Positions 46,021 through 59,085 are shown, counted from the stretch's first letter. The stretch: DNA of 64,000 nucleotides from Niebla homalea (GCA_019925105.1 JAHGAU010000002.1:124001-188000); one strand, 5' to 3'. Made by a program: numbers and translations. The notes: generated by a model not told the origin, from the sequence alone.

Positions 46021-48448
46021 ATGCCTGCCCTTACTGGTAGGTGAATTACTCCCAAGCCTCTCGATCTCTAAGCTTCTTGCTATAATCTTTGCTGACCCAT
46101 ATCACAGCTGCTGACACAATCCGAATCCTTATAGCTACCGATAATCATGTGGGCTACGCCGAGCGAGACCCACGGCGGGGTGATGATAGCTGGAGGAGCT
46201 TTCATGAAGTAATGATGCTGGCCAAAGAGAAGGATGTCGATATGGTGCTGCTGGCTGGAGATCTATTTCACGACAATAGACCTTCAAGAAAGTCTATGTT
46301 CCATGTCATGAACAGCCTACGCAATGCATGCTACGGAGAGAAACCTTGTGAGCTTGAGATGTTGAGTGATAACAGCGAGGTGTTCCAAGGGTACATATGA
46401 TCCGGATTGCGAATACGACACAGCCGGCATTAAGAGATTTGCTGATAGCAGTGCAGGGCCTTCAATTATGTCAACTACGAAGATCCAGACATCAACGTCG
46501 CTATCCCTGTTTTCTCCATACACGGCAATCATGATGACCCATCAGGGGTAGGTGCACCCTCTCATGCAATACTTATGGTCAATCTGAGACTTGTTAGGAA
46601 GGCCATTTAGCGGCTCTGGATTTGCTCCAAGCAGCAGGACTTATCAATTACTACGGCCGAACCCCTGAATCAGACAACATTCAGATCAAACCGGTCTTGC
46701 TCCAGAAAGGTCGCACCAAAGTTGCACTCTATGGCATGAGTAATGTGAGGGACGAACGATTGTTCAGGACTTTCCGTGATGGCAAGGTCAAATTCTTCCA
46801 GCCTGGTCAGCAAAAGAGCGATTGGTTCAATATTATGAGTGTCCACCAAAACCATCACGCCTACACAGAAACAGGCTACTTGCCCGAGAACTTTCTGCCC
46901 GACTTTCTTGACTTTGTTGTCTGGGGTCACGAGCACGAATGTCTCATTGATCCTACGTACAATCCCGAGACCAGCTTCCACGTCATGCAGCCAGGCTCCT
47001 CAGTGGCTACATCGCTTGCCGTAGGCGAGGCAAAGCCGAAACAGGTCGCCATTCTCAACGTTACTGGCAGAGACTTCAAAACAGAGAACATCCGGCTGAA
47101 GAGCGTGAGACCATTCGTGATGCGTGAGATTGTGCTACAAGATGAGCCAGAGGCAGCCAAGCTGGCCAAGAAAGCGAACAATCGGACAGAGGTGACCAGA
47201 TTTCTTGAGAAGATTGTGCATGAAATGATTGACGAGGCCTACGAAGAATGGGAAGAAGCTCAAGGCGACGAAGAACGAAGCGAGGATGATGGACCACCGT
47301 TGCCCTTGATTAGATTGAGGGTTGAGAACACGCCACCCGAAGGAGGCATCTTTGAATGTGAGAACCCACAACGATTCTCGAACCGGTTCAATGATAAAGT
47401 TGCAAATGTGAATGATGTGGTCCAATTCCACCGCAGAAAAAAGACACCCACAAGATCGACGGCGAACGGTGTGGAATTACCAGACGAAAATATCTTGCAG
47501 GACCTCACCATTGACACCGTCCGAGTCCAGAAGATCATCCAGGAATTCCTGGCCAAGCAAACGCTTACGATACTACCCCAGAATCTATTCAGTGATGCAG
47601 TCGCCCAATTCGTCGATAAGGATGACAAAAACGCCATGGATGACTTCCTTGTCCAGAACTTGGCCAAACAGGTGGATCAGTTGATGAGCATGGAAAATGC
47701 AGACGAGGATGACCTGCAAAACGCAATGAACGAAGGCAAAGCGAAGCTGGAAAAGCTATTTGAAGCTGGCCAATTCCGTATCGAGCGCACGGGGAGAAAG
47801 CCAAGACCGGACGACTGGGACTCTGACCTTGAGGGTGGGCATTGGAATGACCAACCACAGGCTATCGTACGTGAGGTGGAGTTGGGCAACAATCGGAATC
47901 AAGATGATGACGAGGGCGAGAATGATGATGAAGATGACCGCGGCTCGATTGTGCCTGCAGCTCGTGGAGGCCGCGGGAGTCGCGGAGGGCGTGGTAGTCG
48001 TGGAGGGCGTGGTGGTCGTACCAATGCAACAACATCGAGAGCTACAACGAACGGGACGAAAACGGCAGCGGCAGCAAAGTCAAGAAGCAAGAAGAAAGTG
48101 GTGGAGGAAAGCGATGATGAAGACGATGACATTGAGATGCCGGATGGTGAGGATGATGAGAGTCAAGCCGGGCTTTTCCTCACCCAAGCCTCTGAAGCAC
48201 CCAAGACACGAGGCAGTGGAAAGGCAGCCCCAGGTACAGCAACTACAGCGGCACCTTCTCGGCGTGCTCCGACCCGTTCAACGCCTGCTGCAAGCAAAGC
48301 ACCGAAGCAGTCGCAATTGAAATTCTCGCAGCTAGCATCCAAGTCACAGACGCAGGTGAAGGAGGAGCACAGCGTTGAAGAAATATCGGACGACGACGAT
48401 GCCTTTGAGCCTGCGCCTTCATCTAAAACCATGAGGAGCAGAAGGTAG
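46021..48448 (+). CDS. mre11: Mre11 DNA double-strand break repair nuclease, 746 aa
   Basis: Four exons, 46021-46036, 46108-46390, 46457-46547 and 46598-48448, join in frame to 2,241 nt. The 16-nt first exon gives [19 protein letters not shown]. The phosphodiesterase motifs of Mre11 are all visible: [43 protein letters not shown] and [14 protein letters not shown]. The Mre11 DNA-binding region covers roughly residues 300-440. Acidic patches and a Gly/Arg-rich segment near residues 585-603 ([18 protein letters not shown]) follow, similar to the GAR motif that is arginine-methylated in animal Mre11. Mre11 acts in the nucleus with Rad50 and Nbs1/Xrs2 in end resection, checkpoint signalling and telomere maintenance. 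Length is normal for fungal Mre11. Confidence 0.97.
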
Positions 48449-49343
48449 GTGAATGAGTTTTTGCTACCGTATCTTGCAGAGTGCTGGGAGACGTAAGAAG
48501 AGAGAAGGTACAGAGGCATGTGAGCAGATGTCGAAGTTATTTGCATAGCGCTGGCACATCATAGCGAAGGTATAGGACCGACATTGACTCCATGAAGAAT
48601 AATCGACTTGCTCATCTGTGACTGATGAGCTTTGCTCCTAAACAAAGATTGTCGAGGTTGCTTGTTTTTGACTTCCTCGGCTCTGTACGACAAGGGCTGA
48701 GTCCAGCACTCGCTTAAGGTGCTGACTGCTGACAGCTCATGGAAAGGATCTGGGGAACATCCGCAGGCGCGATGCCTCGCACATGTCAAGTACCAAGTCA
48801 CACATACTTCCCAATGAGGCATCTCCTTTTCCGCGGGAGCCATTGGGCGCACTCACAAGGCGGACGCGATTCTTGGCTGCCGGGGATCTACTCTGTAGAT
48901 TTCTTGCACATGTGTCCTGCAACTTGGAAAGAAGAGGTTAAAGCGTGGCGAAGCATCTCCACCTCGGTGTCGAGACTCGAGAACAGAAGGGGGGAAGGGT
49001 GACCGGATGATGGATGAGGGGTAAAATATCTGATCTCTGAAGGGTATGGCGGGGCCCAATTGCAACTGCCCCTCACACCATCAACGCTCTCTCCACAGAA
49101 TTCAGACTCTCGATTGGCCAATTTAATGTCGGAGTTAGCAACATGACATGATGCTTTTCTTGGGTGGCGTCATGGGTCTTATGTTGCTCATGCTACTCCA
49201 CCTTTTTCCTTTGAACATTTCATTCACACTTGAACATTTCACATAACCATTGAGCCATTTTGTTGAACATTTGACTTCATTACAAACTTACAGCCCCGTG
49301 AATAGACGGAGAAATAAGTCGCAGACAATACCAACCATCCAGC
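48449..49343. other. Intergenic, upstream of ALDH
   Basis: About 900 bp with no recognisable exon. Holds the MRE11 3' end and the ALDH promoter. A partial direct repeat, TTGAACATTT, TTGAACATTT and TTGAACATTT, lies at about 49210-49270. Confidence 0.5.
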
Positions 49344-51070
49344 ATGTCTTTCTCGACTACCCTCGAGACCCCCCAGACGGGCAAATATGAACAGCCTACT
49401 GGCCTGTCAGTCTCCATTCCTCTCCCTCACATCAATGCCTCTGCGCGCGACACCGGCTCTTCCAAATACTGACTTCCTTTCTTCCTCCACAGCTTCATCA
49501 ACGGTGAATTCACTGCCGGCGTCGACAAGAAAACGTTCGATTCTATCAACCCCACCACCGAAAAGCCCATCTGCGCCGTCCAAGAAGCCACAGAGAAGGA
49601 CGTTGACATCGCCGTCAGCGTAGCCCGCAAGACCTTTGAAGACACATGGCGCAAAGTCACTCCCGAGCAGCGTTCCCGCTACCTGATCAAGCTGGCCGAC
49701 CTCTTCGAGCGCGATCTCGACACTCTATCCGCCATTGAGTCTTTGGACAATGGCAAGGCCTTTAGCATGGCCAAGGTGGATATCGGCGCGTGTGCTGGGT
49801 GCTTGAGGTATTATGGCGGTTGGGCGGATAAGATTGAGGGAAAAGTCATTGATACGAATTCCGAGACTTTCAATTACACCAAGCAGGAGCCGGTACGTCT
49901 CCGACCTCACCACTCCATTTCTCAAGCAGCGCAGGATGAAGAGGCTGACACAAAACTAAGATCGGCGTCGTTGGTCAAATCATCCCATGGAACTTTCCTC
50001 TCCTCATGTGGGCCTGGAAGATTGGCCCCGCCATCGCCTGTGGCAACACCGTTGTTCTCAAGTCTGCTGAGCAAACCCCGCTCGGCGCCCTCTACGCTGC
50101 CAAGCTCGTCAAGGAAGCCGGCTTCCCTCCAGGTGTAATCAACATCCTCAGCGGCTTCGGCAAGACCGCTGGCGCCGCCATCGCCGCGCACATGGACATT
50201 GACAAAGTCGCCTTTACTGGCTCGACCGTCGTTGGCAGGCAGATCATGAAAGCTGCCGCAAGCTCCAACCTGAAGAAGGTGACCCTCGAATTAGGCGGCA
50301 AGAGTCCCAACATCGTCTTCAATGACGCCGACATTGAGAACGCCATCAGCTGGGTCAACTTCGGCATCTTCTACAACCACGGCCAGTGCTGCTGTGCGGG
50401 ATCGCGTGTCTACGTCCAGGATGGCATCTACGATAAGTTCGTCGAAGCCTTCAAGAAGCGAGCGGGGGCCAACAAAGTCGGCGACCCATTTGCACAGGAC
50501 ACGTTCCAAGGCCCACAGGTCAGCCAATTGCAATTTGACCGGATCATGGGGTAAGTCTTCTTCTCGCCTTCCCCACGCCTTCTCTGTGGCACCAAGATTT
50601 GGGAGATGCTAATGTAGATGACATCACACAGCTACATCGACGCCGGCAAGAAAGAAGGCGCCAAAGTCGAGATCGGCGGCGAGCGCCACGGCGAGAAGGG
50701 CTACTTCATCCAACCCACCATCTTCAGCAACGTCTCCTCGGAGATGAAGATCATGCAGGAGGAGATCTTTGGCCCCGTCTGCTCCATCGGCAAATTCTCC
50801 ACCGAGGAGGAGGCCATCAAGCTTGGCAACGGCACCACCTATGGCTTGGCCTCTGCCGTGCACACCAGCAACTTGAATACCGCCATCCGCGTCAGTAGCG
50901 CGTTGAGGGCGGGGACGGTCTGGATCAACCAGTACAATATGCTGCACCATCAATTGCCGTTTGGTGGATACAAGGAGAGTGGTATTGGGAGGGAGTTGGG
51001 TGAGGCGGCGCTCGCGAATTACAGCCAGACGAAAACGGTCAGTATAAGGCTGGGTGATGCATTGTTCTAG
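49344..51070 (+). CDS. Aldehyde dehydrogenase, NAD(P)-dependent, class 1/2 type, 496 aa
   Basis: Four exons, 49344-49405, 49493-49892, 49961-50550 and 50632-51070, join in frame to 1,491 nt. Introns begin GTCAGT, GTACGT and GTAAGT. ALDH landmarks are complete: [20 protein letters not shown] at the start, [20 protein letters not shown] with the catalytic Asn, [11 protein letters not shown] for cofactor binding, LELGGKSPN with the general-base Glu near 264, GQCCCAGSR with the nucleophilic Cys near 298, and EEIFGPV plus [15 protein letters not shown] near the end. The protein oxidises aldehydes to carboxylates. No N-terminal mitochondrial presequence is evident, which suggests a cytosolic enzyme like A. 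nidulans AldA. Physiological substrate (acetaldehyde or another) is inferred from family only. Confidence 0.96.
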
Positions 51071-51654
51071 GGGTGAGAAAACGTTATAGTAAAGGGGGGG
51101 AGAAGATTGATACAGGGGAATGGTGGCGTAGCTTATGATTTCCGCAATGCGTCTTATGTACATTGATGAATACAAGTTGTGACGATCCTAACTTTTCCTG
51201 GCGTGGGATATGATGAAATGTCTCGGAGAAAACTCGGCTGAAAATTCGACAACATTCGCCATTCGTGCTGTAGAGTCCATGCAGCGGCCACTTTTCAACC
51301 TCACTCGATGTCAGATCTTCTCCATCCATTTGCTTTGGCATTCCTTACACCATAGAAGATGGAGCCTATGCGTCAGATGAAGAAGCAGGCGATGACCGGA
51401 GATTGAGAACCTGTTGAAAGCAACCGCAAGGCGATGCTCTACGGTAAATCATTCGGATGCGGAGGACGGAATGTCTACAATGAAAAGCAGACCTGTTCTG
51501 ACCAAGTTGACTGCTCCAAGAACTTATTACGACCGCTGACACTCTGGGGCTCAAAGTCAGAGATGAGGGACGTGGCCATGGAACAGATCTCCAAAAACCT
51601 GCCACACGTATAACCATGAGCTACCTTTCCTACTAAGGCTCCTTATCCTGTTTC
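51071..51654. other. Intergenic between converging genes
   Basis: About 580 bp between ALDH (plus) and the AAA ATPase (minus). Both 3' ends lie here. No exon or repeat recognised. Confidence 0.5.
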
Positions 51655-54211
51655 CTAATCGTTCCTCTCCAACCTCGCTTTCGCCCTTGCATGCTCGTCC
51701 TGGCCCGTGATCTCTTGCATGTAATCCTTAAACTTCTGGCTCATATTGACCACACTCTTGAAGTGCTCTTCTTCAACATCAATAGTGTCCTCCGCACCCT
51801 GACCAATTTGCAATTTCTGAATCTTTTGGTAACTTGCCAAGTGGATTGCGGTCTGCAATGCATTTCGAATTTCCCGGCCATTCCAGCTGAGATTCTTGAC
51901 TTCAGGGTCGTTCAGCACATACCTCTTGGCGTACTTGTCGACCTCGACCTTTCGACCGTTGGAAAGTCTAGTATCTATCTGCAATTTCTGGAAGAATCCT
52001 TCCCAGATCTTTTTACGTGTGTCATCGCTAAGACGGTCATACTGAAGGACGACCGACACGCGCGAAAGGAACGCATCGTCAATCTGGCCAACACGGTTAG
52101 TAGTAAGGAAGAGAGTGCCGCGGAAATACTCCATCCGTCGGAGAAACATGGACACGATGCCATTCCTCTGGATGTCCTTTGACGCACGCCGCTCGAGGAA
52201 GATGTCCGCTTCGTCAAGAAGCAGAATTGCCTTCCAACGTTCTGCCAACGTGAACCAGTCCAGCAACGTTTCCTCCACCTTAGACTCTTCAGCTAGCAAG
52301 TCACCCAATGTCAGGGCAATGAGTGGGCGACCAGTTGATGTTGCAATGCACTCCACAGTGAAGGTCTTGCCTACCCCCGGGGGACCATGCAGGAGGATCA
52401 CTTGACCCTCGCCTTTATTGTGAATCGTGTCAAGATTGATAGGCTGGAATTGTGCATGACTCAGGGCCATGATCAGGTCACGATTGGCCGAGTCGATCAC
52501 AAGATCGCCCATGACTACCCCGGCACCCATGTCAGACTTGCTGCTCTAATAAAGATAGGGGGAAGAGGAGTCTCGTAAGGTTTGCAGTGAACAATGCTCC
52601 AGCTCCTAGACTTGAGCTCCTGAACAGGACGTTACTCACCTTCGTTCGCATCAACTTCTTTCAGACTGTCGACATAGAATATCCCATATGATTTATTGTA
52701 GAGGCTATAACCGGCTAACATGGGCTGGCAAAGGAGATAATGTGTCTCCGAACGCAATTGCTCTGTTTCAGCGAGTCGAATGGTCGGATAATCAACATAT
52801 TTGAAATACTCGTCCCCCTCCCTGATAGCATTCATATCGGTGTGTCTGCTGTCCAGGGTAATCTCGCGGTTGAGAAATGACAGTTCATAACTATCCATAG
52901 CAGTTTTGAGCTCGCTTCTGGCGCATGCTGTCCGGGCATCAATCACACAATGACTTTGGTCCTAGCGGGGTCAAATGATGGATCAATCCCAATGATGATG
53001 TGCTTACGTGTATCTTCTGCTCAAAGAAGGGGTATCCTGATTCGGAAGCCGGGTCAGCATTGCTCTATATGGTGAAAACGCGCATGGCATTGACTCACCA
53101 TCATGCCACATCTGTAAGGGCATCTTCTTCATCACCTCAAACATTCGTTTACCTCTTGCGATCAATGATCTCCGAGTGGCACCACCATCTTCTCTGTCGG
53201 CGATCTCGCATGGGTAGATACGCAATGATGTTACGGGAGCTTCTCCCTCGAACTCCCCGACCATTACGATTCCACGCTCTCGACCCAATTTCTCGCCATC
53301 CGTTGCTAGGCCCCATGTGTCTACCATGAAGGAGTCGACTAGAATCTCGGGATGGTGACGGACGTCACAGTACTCTACCCGGATGACCACAGACACATTG
53401 ATGACATGAGAGAAATGTGGTGCCGCGAAACGCCAGTATACCTCGGTGCCAGGCTTGAACAGCATCCAAAGGTCCTTAAAGGATATCCTGGGCTTGGGTA
53501 ATTGCAGTGTCTTAAGAAGGGGGGTAATTCTGGGTTCTAAATAACTGTCCATGAACTTTACCAGGGTCGCAAGATGTCTCCGCTTCAGGTTACTGTCCAA
53601 TGTCAGCGTTCGCTCATTCCAACCTCGGAAGAGTCTGCGAGCCACCTGGCATTCGCTTGCACCGACATCTCACGTAGCTCTTTCATGTGGTACACGAGGA
53701 CCCGAAATGGTTCACTGCAGCGCTCTGGATAGTCGTCCTGATCGTATGGATAATATTCCACGCATTGCCGGATAGCCTGTTTCAGCGTTTTGGATTCGAC
53801 CTCGATCGTCTGATGGCCAACTTCAGTAATGTTCAGATCTTTGAGGGAAACATCTTTCTTTTTTCCATCGCGGGCTTGCGCGTGGTTCGCAGCTTCCATG
53901 TCTGCCTTCTCCTCCTGCCTCTTTTCGAAAGTTTCTGGCTCCCAGAGGTAAATCGTTCTGATAAGGTGAAATGCCGCCTCAGATTCCTCATCCTCGGAGG
54001 GTTCTGGCTCTCGTACACGATCGGTAACCGCATCACTCAAATCGAAAGGTTTGTCCGACTTGAGTTGGTGTTTTTTCCCGCTCAAACGCTCGTTCCATTC
54101 GAGAATATGCCAAATGGGCGACTCTTCAGAAGAGAGGGTCGCTGTCGCGGGCTCTTCGACATTGTCGCCGGTGCTGCGGAAATTCGTACCTACCTTGTCA
54201 GGGACAGCCAT
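51655..54211 (-). CDS. DUF7025-AAA ATPase, 766 aa
   Basis: Five exons on the minus strand, 54211-53646, 53592-53099, 53036-53008, 52961-52636 and 52540-51655, join to 2,301 nt. The start is the first ATG (MAVPDKVGTNF); upstream codons lack ATG. The last join uses a GTAACG donor and GAGCAG acceptor and is the least certain. The N-terminal ~190 residues are charged. Residues ~225-330 contain FKDLWMLFKPGTEVYWRF, the hallmark of DUF7025, a domain found before AAA modules in fungi. The ATPase is complete: Walker A HGPPGVGKT (~524), Walker B ILLLDEADIFLERR (~577-590), sensor 1 LTTNRVGQIDDAFLSRV, and a C-terminal lid. Such proteins resemble Bcs1-like AAA enzymes in the order of motifs, but their cellular role is unknown. 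It is divergent from the DUF7708 gene across 608 bp. Confidence 0.9.
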
Positions 54212-54819
54212 ACTTGCCAAATATGTGGAATCTACCCTGGGGACACTCCGTCCTTTGCGCTGGAATGTGCGATATGATTCTTGGTCGGCATTATTGGAAA
54301 GAAGATTGCAGACGGAAGATTGAAGGATGCACTCTTTATGCAAAGTCAGGGTGGACCTCGACCGAGCGTCAGTGAGATCTCACCAGGATCCTTTGGATCT
54401 TGATTCGCATGACGATCTTGTCCGAATAGGGGCTCATGCTGGGGGCACGAGCTCCCCCCGAGGACAGCGCGAGGCTACTGATGCAGCTTATTCATTCAAA
54501 TACATCTTACTGGCTTTGGGCAACAGGGTCCCGAAGTCACCCTCATCACATTGGAACTTCATTGGGCCTCGGAAATCCTGCTTTAGGAATCAATGTTCCT
54601 CTTTCGATGTGATTGCCACACAAACCCTGCAGTGGCTGCACCATCAGATTAAAAATAGGTTCATTTGTTACCAACCTCGGCCAGGCCCGCACCCTTCGAC
54701 TGGAGTCTAGAGCGAGAAAAGGCCGACGACTTCGTGGGATTCGCGTTTTAACGCCCCTTTTAATTTCATATCCTTGAAGGAATTGTGCTTGAAATTGACT
54801 TGCTTACAATTCTGGAGCA
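54212..54819. promoter_or_regulatory. Shared upstream region of AAA and DUF7708 genes
   Basis: 608 bp between divergent start codons. No exon recognised; must contain both promoters. No specific site identified. Confidence 0.4.
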
Positions 54820-56853
54820 ATGGACATTGGCCCACCCTGGCAGGATGATGTGGAAATCCCGGCAAAGACGATTCGCACTTTCAGCTGGAAGGCTTACGCG
54901 GAGAATCCCGACGACAGCTTGACTGAGTCACTGGTGGTAGCTGAAGAAGGCATGAAATTAGGGGGCGAACCTGAAGCCACGCTGAGAGAGCAGTGGATGC
55001 AATTGTTCGATCCTGCAAGCAGAAAGGCCCTAAAGTTGGTGATTCCATCATGAATGAGCACGATCCACCGACGCCATATCTGGCTAATGATGAGTAGTGG
55101 AGGTAAAGAGGACATGATATTGGCTGATCCCACAGAGGAGCTGGCAAAGGTGTACCAGAAGTTTCTCAAATGCCTGCCCAAGGACCACGCAGCACGGGTC
55201 GAGGACGGTCCGCCAGACTTGAGGGTCATTGTAGAAGCCCTGACCGTCGCAGAACTCAGTTGGAAAAGCAATCGTGAAAAGACCAGAGCCGGACGCATGA
55301 AGGCACTGTTTGGAAAGTTGAGCACCAATGTTACAAAGTTCAAAGATGTGTTTGCGGTGATTCCGAGTGGAGACAAATACGTCTGTCTCATCACCGGCAG
55401 CATTTCGGCCATCGTGAAGGTATGCCTCTCGCAAACTTCCAGCTCCCTGCTGTATTGAGACGCAATCTCGTAGGCAACCGTCAATCATGAAAAGATTGCC
55501 GAGTCTGTCTCCAAAGCCTTGGACGACTTGAGCGACGATATCGCGTATTGGAAGGATCTCCTTGAAGCCAATCAGGAAAGTGCACGCTTGGAGCATTATG
55601 TTGCCAGATTGTACGTCGTCATATTCAACTTCTTGGCCAGCATCATGATGAAGTGGTCCTCGAAATCATCGGTAACCCGGATGTTTCGGAGCTTCGACAG
55701 TGAATTTTTCAAGGAAGAGATCGACAGCAAGAAGAGCAGCATCCATGAATTGGAGCGCAAACTGACGAGGCAAGCAGAGCTTGAGTGGCACCGGCAGTTG
55801 AGCCGGTCAATCGAGGTGAATACAAGCACCGTCCAAGAAATGGCAGCAGCCTTTCAGGATCATTTGGTGATGCAGCTTAATAAGCAACAAAGGATCCTCG
55901 GACAGAGTACAAAGGACATGCTTGAGCAGCAACTCTTGAGCCTGCAACAGATGCAAACATCTGCAAAACCAACAGAGAAGCAACCATCGAATATCATGAA
56001 TCAAGACTTGGAACAGCGTGCATCCGGGCCTGCTGCTGGAAAGGTGCGTTACGCCGCCTCGCAGGTCCGCCTCAAGGCCCTCTTCCTCCTCCGCTCATGG
56101 GTTGTACAACAACAAAGCATCCCCCAGCTGGTCGCCAAATCTCGCAACCTCTCCGTCCACAGGAACATTTTCCAGAAGCTCCAGCAATGGAACGCCGCGT
56201 CTACCTCTCGGCGCCTCTGGATTGTCGGACCTTTCGATTCCCAGAAGCCATCAAAGTACACCCATCTCAGCGCTCATCTAGTCCTCACGGCGCAACAGGC
56301 TCAAGTGCCGGTCATCTTCTACTTCGGCGACCAGACCGGCCGCATCATCGATCTCGTCTACACCCTTATCGTGCAGGTTGTCGAACTAGTCCCCAAGGTC
56401 TTCGACAGCCACTTGGACTTTAGCGACGCAAGATTCGAGGCGGCCTTGACCGGGAACGACGACTCGCTCGGCCGCGCGACACAGCTTCTTCAGGACTTGA
56501 TATCCATCGTAGACACACCGATGCTTTTCGTCGTCATCGATGGTTTGATCCATCTCGGTCGATCGGCGGCGACGCGGGCACAGCTGAAGGAGTTCGTTGC
56601 GGCGCTGACGACGTCAATGACTGCCTTCTCCAATCAAGGTATGAATGCGGCGTCGGAAGACCAGGGGGGAGCACCTAGTGCGTCAACAACCAGTACGGCC
56701 CGGGATCGAGCTTTGAAAATTCTCTTCACCACCGATGGCTTGACGGATGCACTGGTGGGATTGAAAGGTGGTGAGAGGATTACCCAATCGGATTCGGTGG
56801 GCGAGGATGATGATGCTGATGATGTGCTTGTGAAATTGACGATGAGATCGTGA
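54820..56853 (+). CDS. DUF7708 NLR-like protein with degenerate P-loop domain, about 628 aa
   Basis: The frame 54820-55419 continues after a GTATGC-TCGTAG intron (55420-55473) into 55474-56853. One in-frame TGA at 55051-55053 interrupts the first part and is followed directly by ATG. A 93-nt intron from 55005 (GTTCGA donor) to 55097 (GAGTAG acceptor) would remove it and keep the frame, but the donor is weak. Otherwise the gene starts at 55054 or is broken. Residues ~85-300 (EELAKVYQKFLKCLPKD, FKDVFAVIPSGDKYVCLITG) match DUF7708, an N-terminal domain of fungal NLR-like proteins. A coiled coil follows (SIHELERKLTRQAELEWHRQ). The C-terminal part resembles a NACHT/STAND core: RLWIVGPFDSQKPSKYTHLS replaces a Walker A, and LFVVIDGLIHLG is a Walker-B-like strand. 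No C-terminal repeat is present. A role in non-self recognition is inferred from family. Confidence 0.75.
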
Positions 56854-58676
56854 AAGGGGGGGAACAGATTGGGGGGCCTGAGGCGATGAAGCTCAGCCGT
56901 GAGATCATTTTTGCTTTGTATCTTTGCGGATCAGATTTCGAAATTGATCGAATGTAATAGTGATTTCGAAAGTGATAGAATGTAATAGAATGCATCTGGC
57001 TGCGATATAAGTCTCCCATCACCCTCCAGCAATCCAAATCCAGAAATTATTGTCATCCACTGTTGTATACAGAAGTGTTCGATTGCCCAAGCGATTCGCA
57101 AGTCTATCATCCTTGCCATGGAGATCTAAGGGCTGGTGCACCCTACGATTGGATATAGTAGATGGGGGCCGAGCAGAGATTCAAAGTGTGAGGTCGATAG
57201 GGATTCTCCCCGCAAAGCTTGAAAATATCATACTATACCGCAGACGCGTGTCCCATTATCTGGGGGCTTTGGAATCTTCATCATGGAGTGGTAGGAAAAC
57301 GGTGCAGGCAGGTCAATCAAATCGCGGCACACAAGAAATTATCACATTTTGAGAGAGCGAGAGACACCTCTAGCATCCCCAATTATCATATCATATCCAT
57401 ATCATACCACAAGAGAAGCTCGAACGCGGATTCCCTCCCTTCCCGCCCCCCCCTCGAAAACCTCCAACCCTCGTGTCAAGAGTTTTCGATAATTTTCTCG
57501 GCATGTTGATGATGATGATGATGATGCATGAGAGGCCTGGCAAGGGCTTGGGATAGGTAGTTTGTTTGTTTGTGTGATGGATTAGCACAATAGATTGGCT
57601 GTGTCATGGATTAAATCCAAAATTCTGATGGGAGAAGTGGGAGAACTGTCGTATGTATATGGGGGGAAACGAGATCGCTCGTTTTGGGGGGGGGCTTTGC
57701 CGTTGGTTTGCGAGTCTAAATGTGATGGAGCGTTCGGGTCAGTATTTGATGCATCGAGTTCGCGGGTTCATGGAGGGGCAGTTTGGAGGTTGTGAGAATA
57801 GATGGGCAGGTATGATTGCAGCGGGGTGAATGGTTCTTGGTTGAAAGGAGACACTGGGTCTATTGTTCATCGGCTGGAGTCAATGTGCATTCAAACTCTC
57901 AATGATAACACTGAAACCCAAGTCTCCGCGTGCTTCTGTCCCCTATGGGAAACTGCTAAACTATCACATCACAGCTGAAAAAGAGTGTGTGCTGGCTGAA
58001 GTCCACGACACTGTCATGAAGGATCCCTCCTCATCCATAGTCTACCAACCAAATGATACTTCGGTCTCAACGCTCCTCTATATCGCAGCTGCCATTGACG
58101 CCCCCACGGAGCTCGCATCCTTGGTTTTGCTCCTTTGGTTGCACGGCTCGTGAGGTGCTGCTGCTATGGAGGTCCATGGTGTCTTAGGAGCTGTTTCGGG
58201 TTGCCTGCTTGGAGATTGGGTCACGCTCGGCGCCTTGCAATCTCCCGTTATCTTTGCTGCCGCTACCCCTGTCTGTAGATTCGCCGGAGCTGCGGTTGAC
58301 GGCTGAATCGCCCACGTGACGTTGTTGATGAGCAGCTTCGGTCCTGGATTGGAACGTGATGGTATGGTTGGTGGGCTGTTCTGCTTGCCTGCCTCGATTG
58401 GAAAGAGCTCGGTCCAGCTCGGAAGGGTGAGGGTATGTGGAAGAGTTGGGGATGAACTGAGCACCACAGCCAGCAGTGAGCCTTTGGAATTGAGATTGCT
58501 CATCCTGTTTCGATCCTCTTGTTGGCATTTTTGGGAGCCTAGTCAATGTTTGAGAAGGTTTGTTCTGTGTTGTGTAACTGGAGTCTTTTGAATAGGTGCT
58601 TGAGTGGTGTTGCAAATGGCAGGGTAATGTTCACGCAAGAGACACTATATAGCCATCTGAACAGCCATGATAAGCG
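56854..58676. other. Intergenic, no gene recognised
   Basis: About 1.8 kb; short open frames only. A short GAT run lies near 57509-57525 and G runs near 57661 and 57687. The right end grades into the GGCCTC-rich repeat field. Confidence 0.5.
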
Positions 58677-59085
58677 ATGTCATTGGTTTGCGGCTCCGGC
58701 CTCAATCGAACAGAGGATCGGACACTCTGACCCAAGAAAAAGGGCCTCAATCTGTCAATCTGATGAGCGGATTGCGGCAGAGGCCTCAATCCAAAAGACA
58801 GTCGAGCCATTCTGATTCAATAAGAAGGGCCTCGTCATTGGTTTGCAGCTTCCGCCTCAATCCAAAAGACAGTCGAGCCATTCTGATCCAATAAGAAGGG
58901 CCTCGTCATTAGTTTGCAGCTTCGGCCTCAATCCAAAAGAGAGTCGAGCCATTCTGATTCAACGAGAAGGGCCCTGTCATTGGTTTGCAGCTTCGGCCTC
59001 AATCCAGAGGATAGTCGAGCCATTCTGATCCCAGAAGAAGGGTCTCAGTTTGTCAATCTGATGAGCGGATTGCGGTAGAGGCCTC
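58677..59085. repeat. Tandem repeat, 71-bp unit, about 4-5 copies
   Basis: Units beginning GTCATTGGTTTGCAG start at 58834, 58905 and 58976, exactly 71 bp apart, with a diverged copy at about 58678. Each contains CTCAATCCAAAAGACAGTCG and GAGCCATTCTGAT and ends GAAGGGCCTC. A second module, GTCAATCTGATGAGCGGATT, occurs near 58756 and again near 59053, so the array has a nested structure. Copies differ by a few substitutions. Confidence 0.9.
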
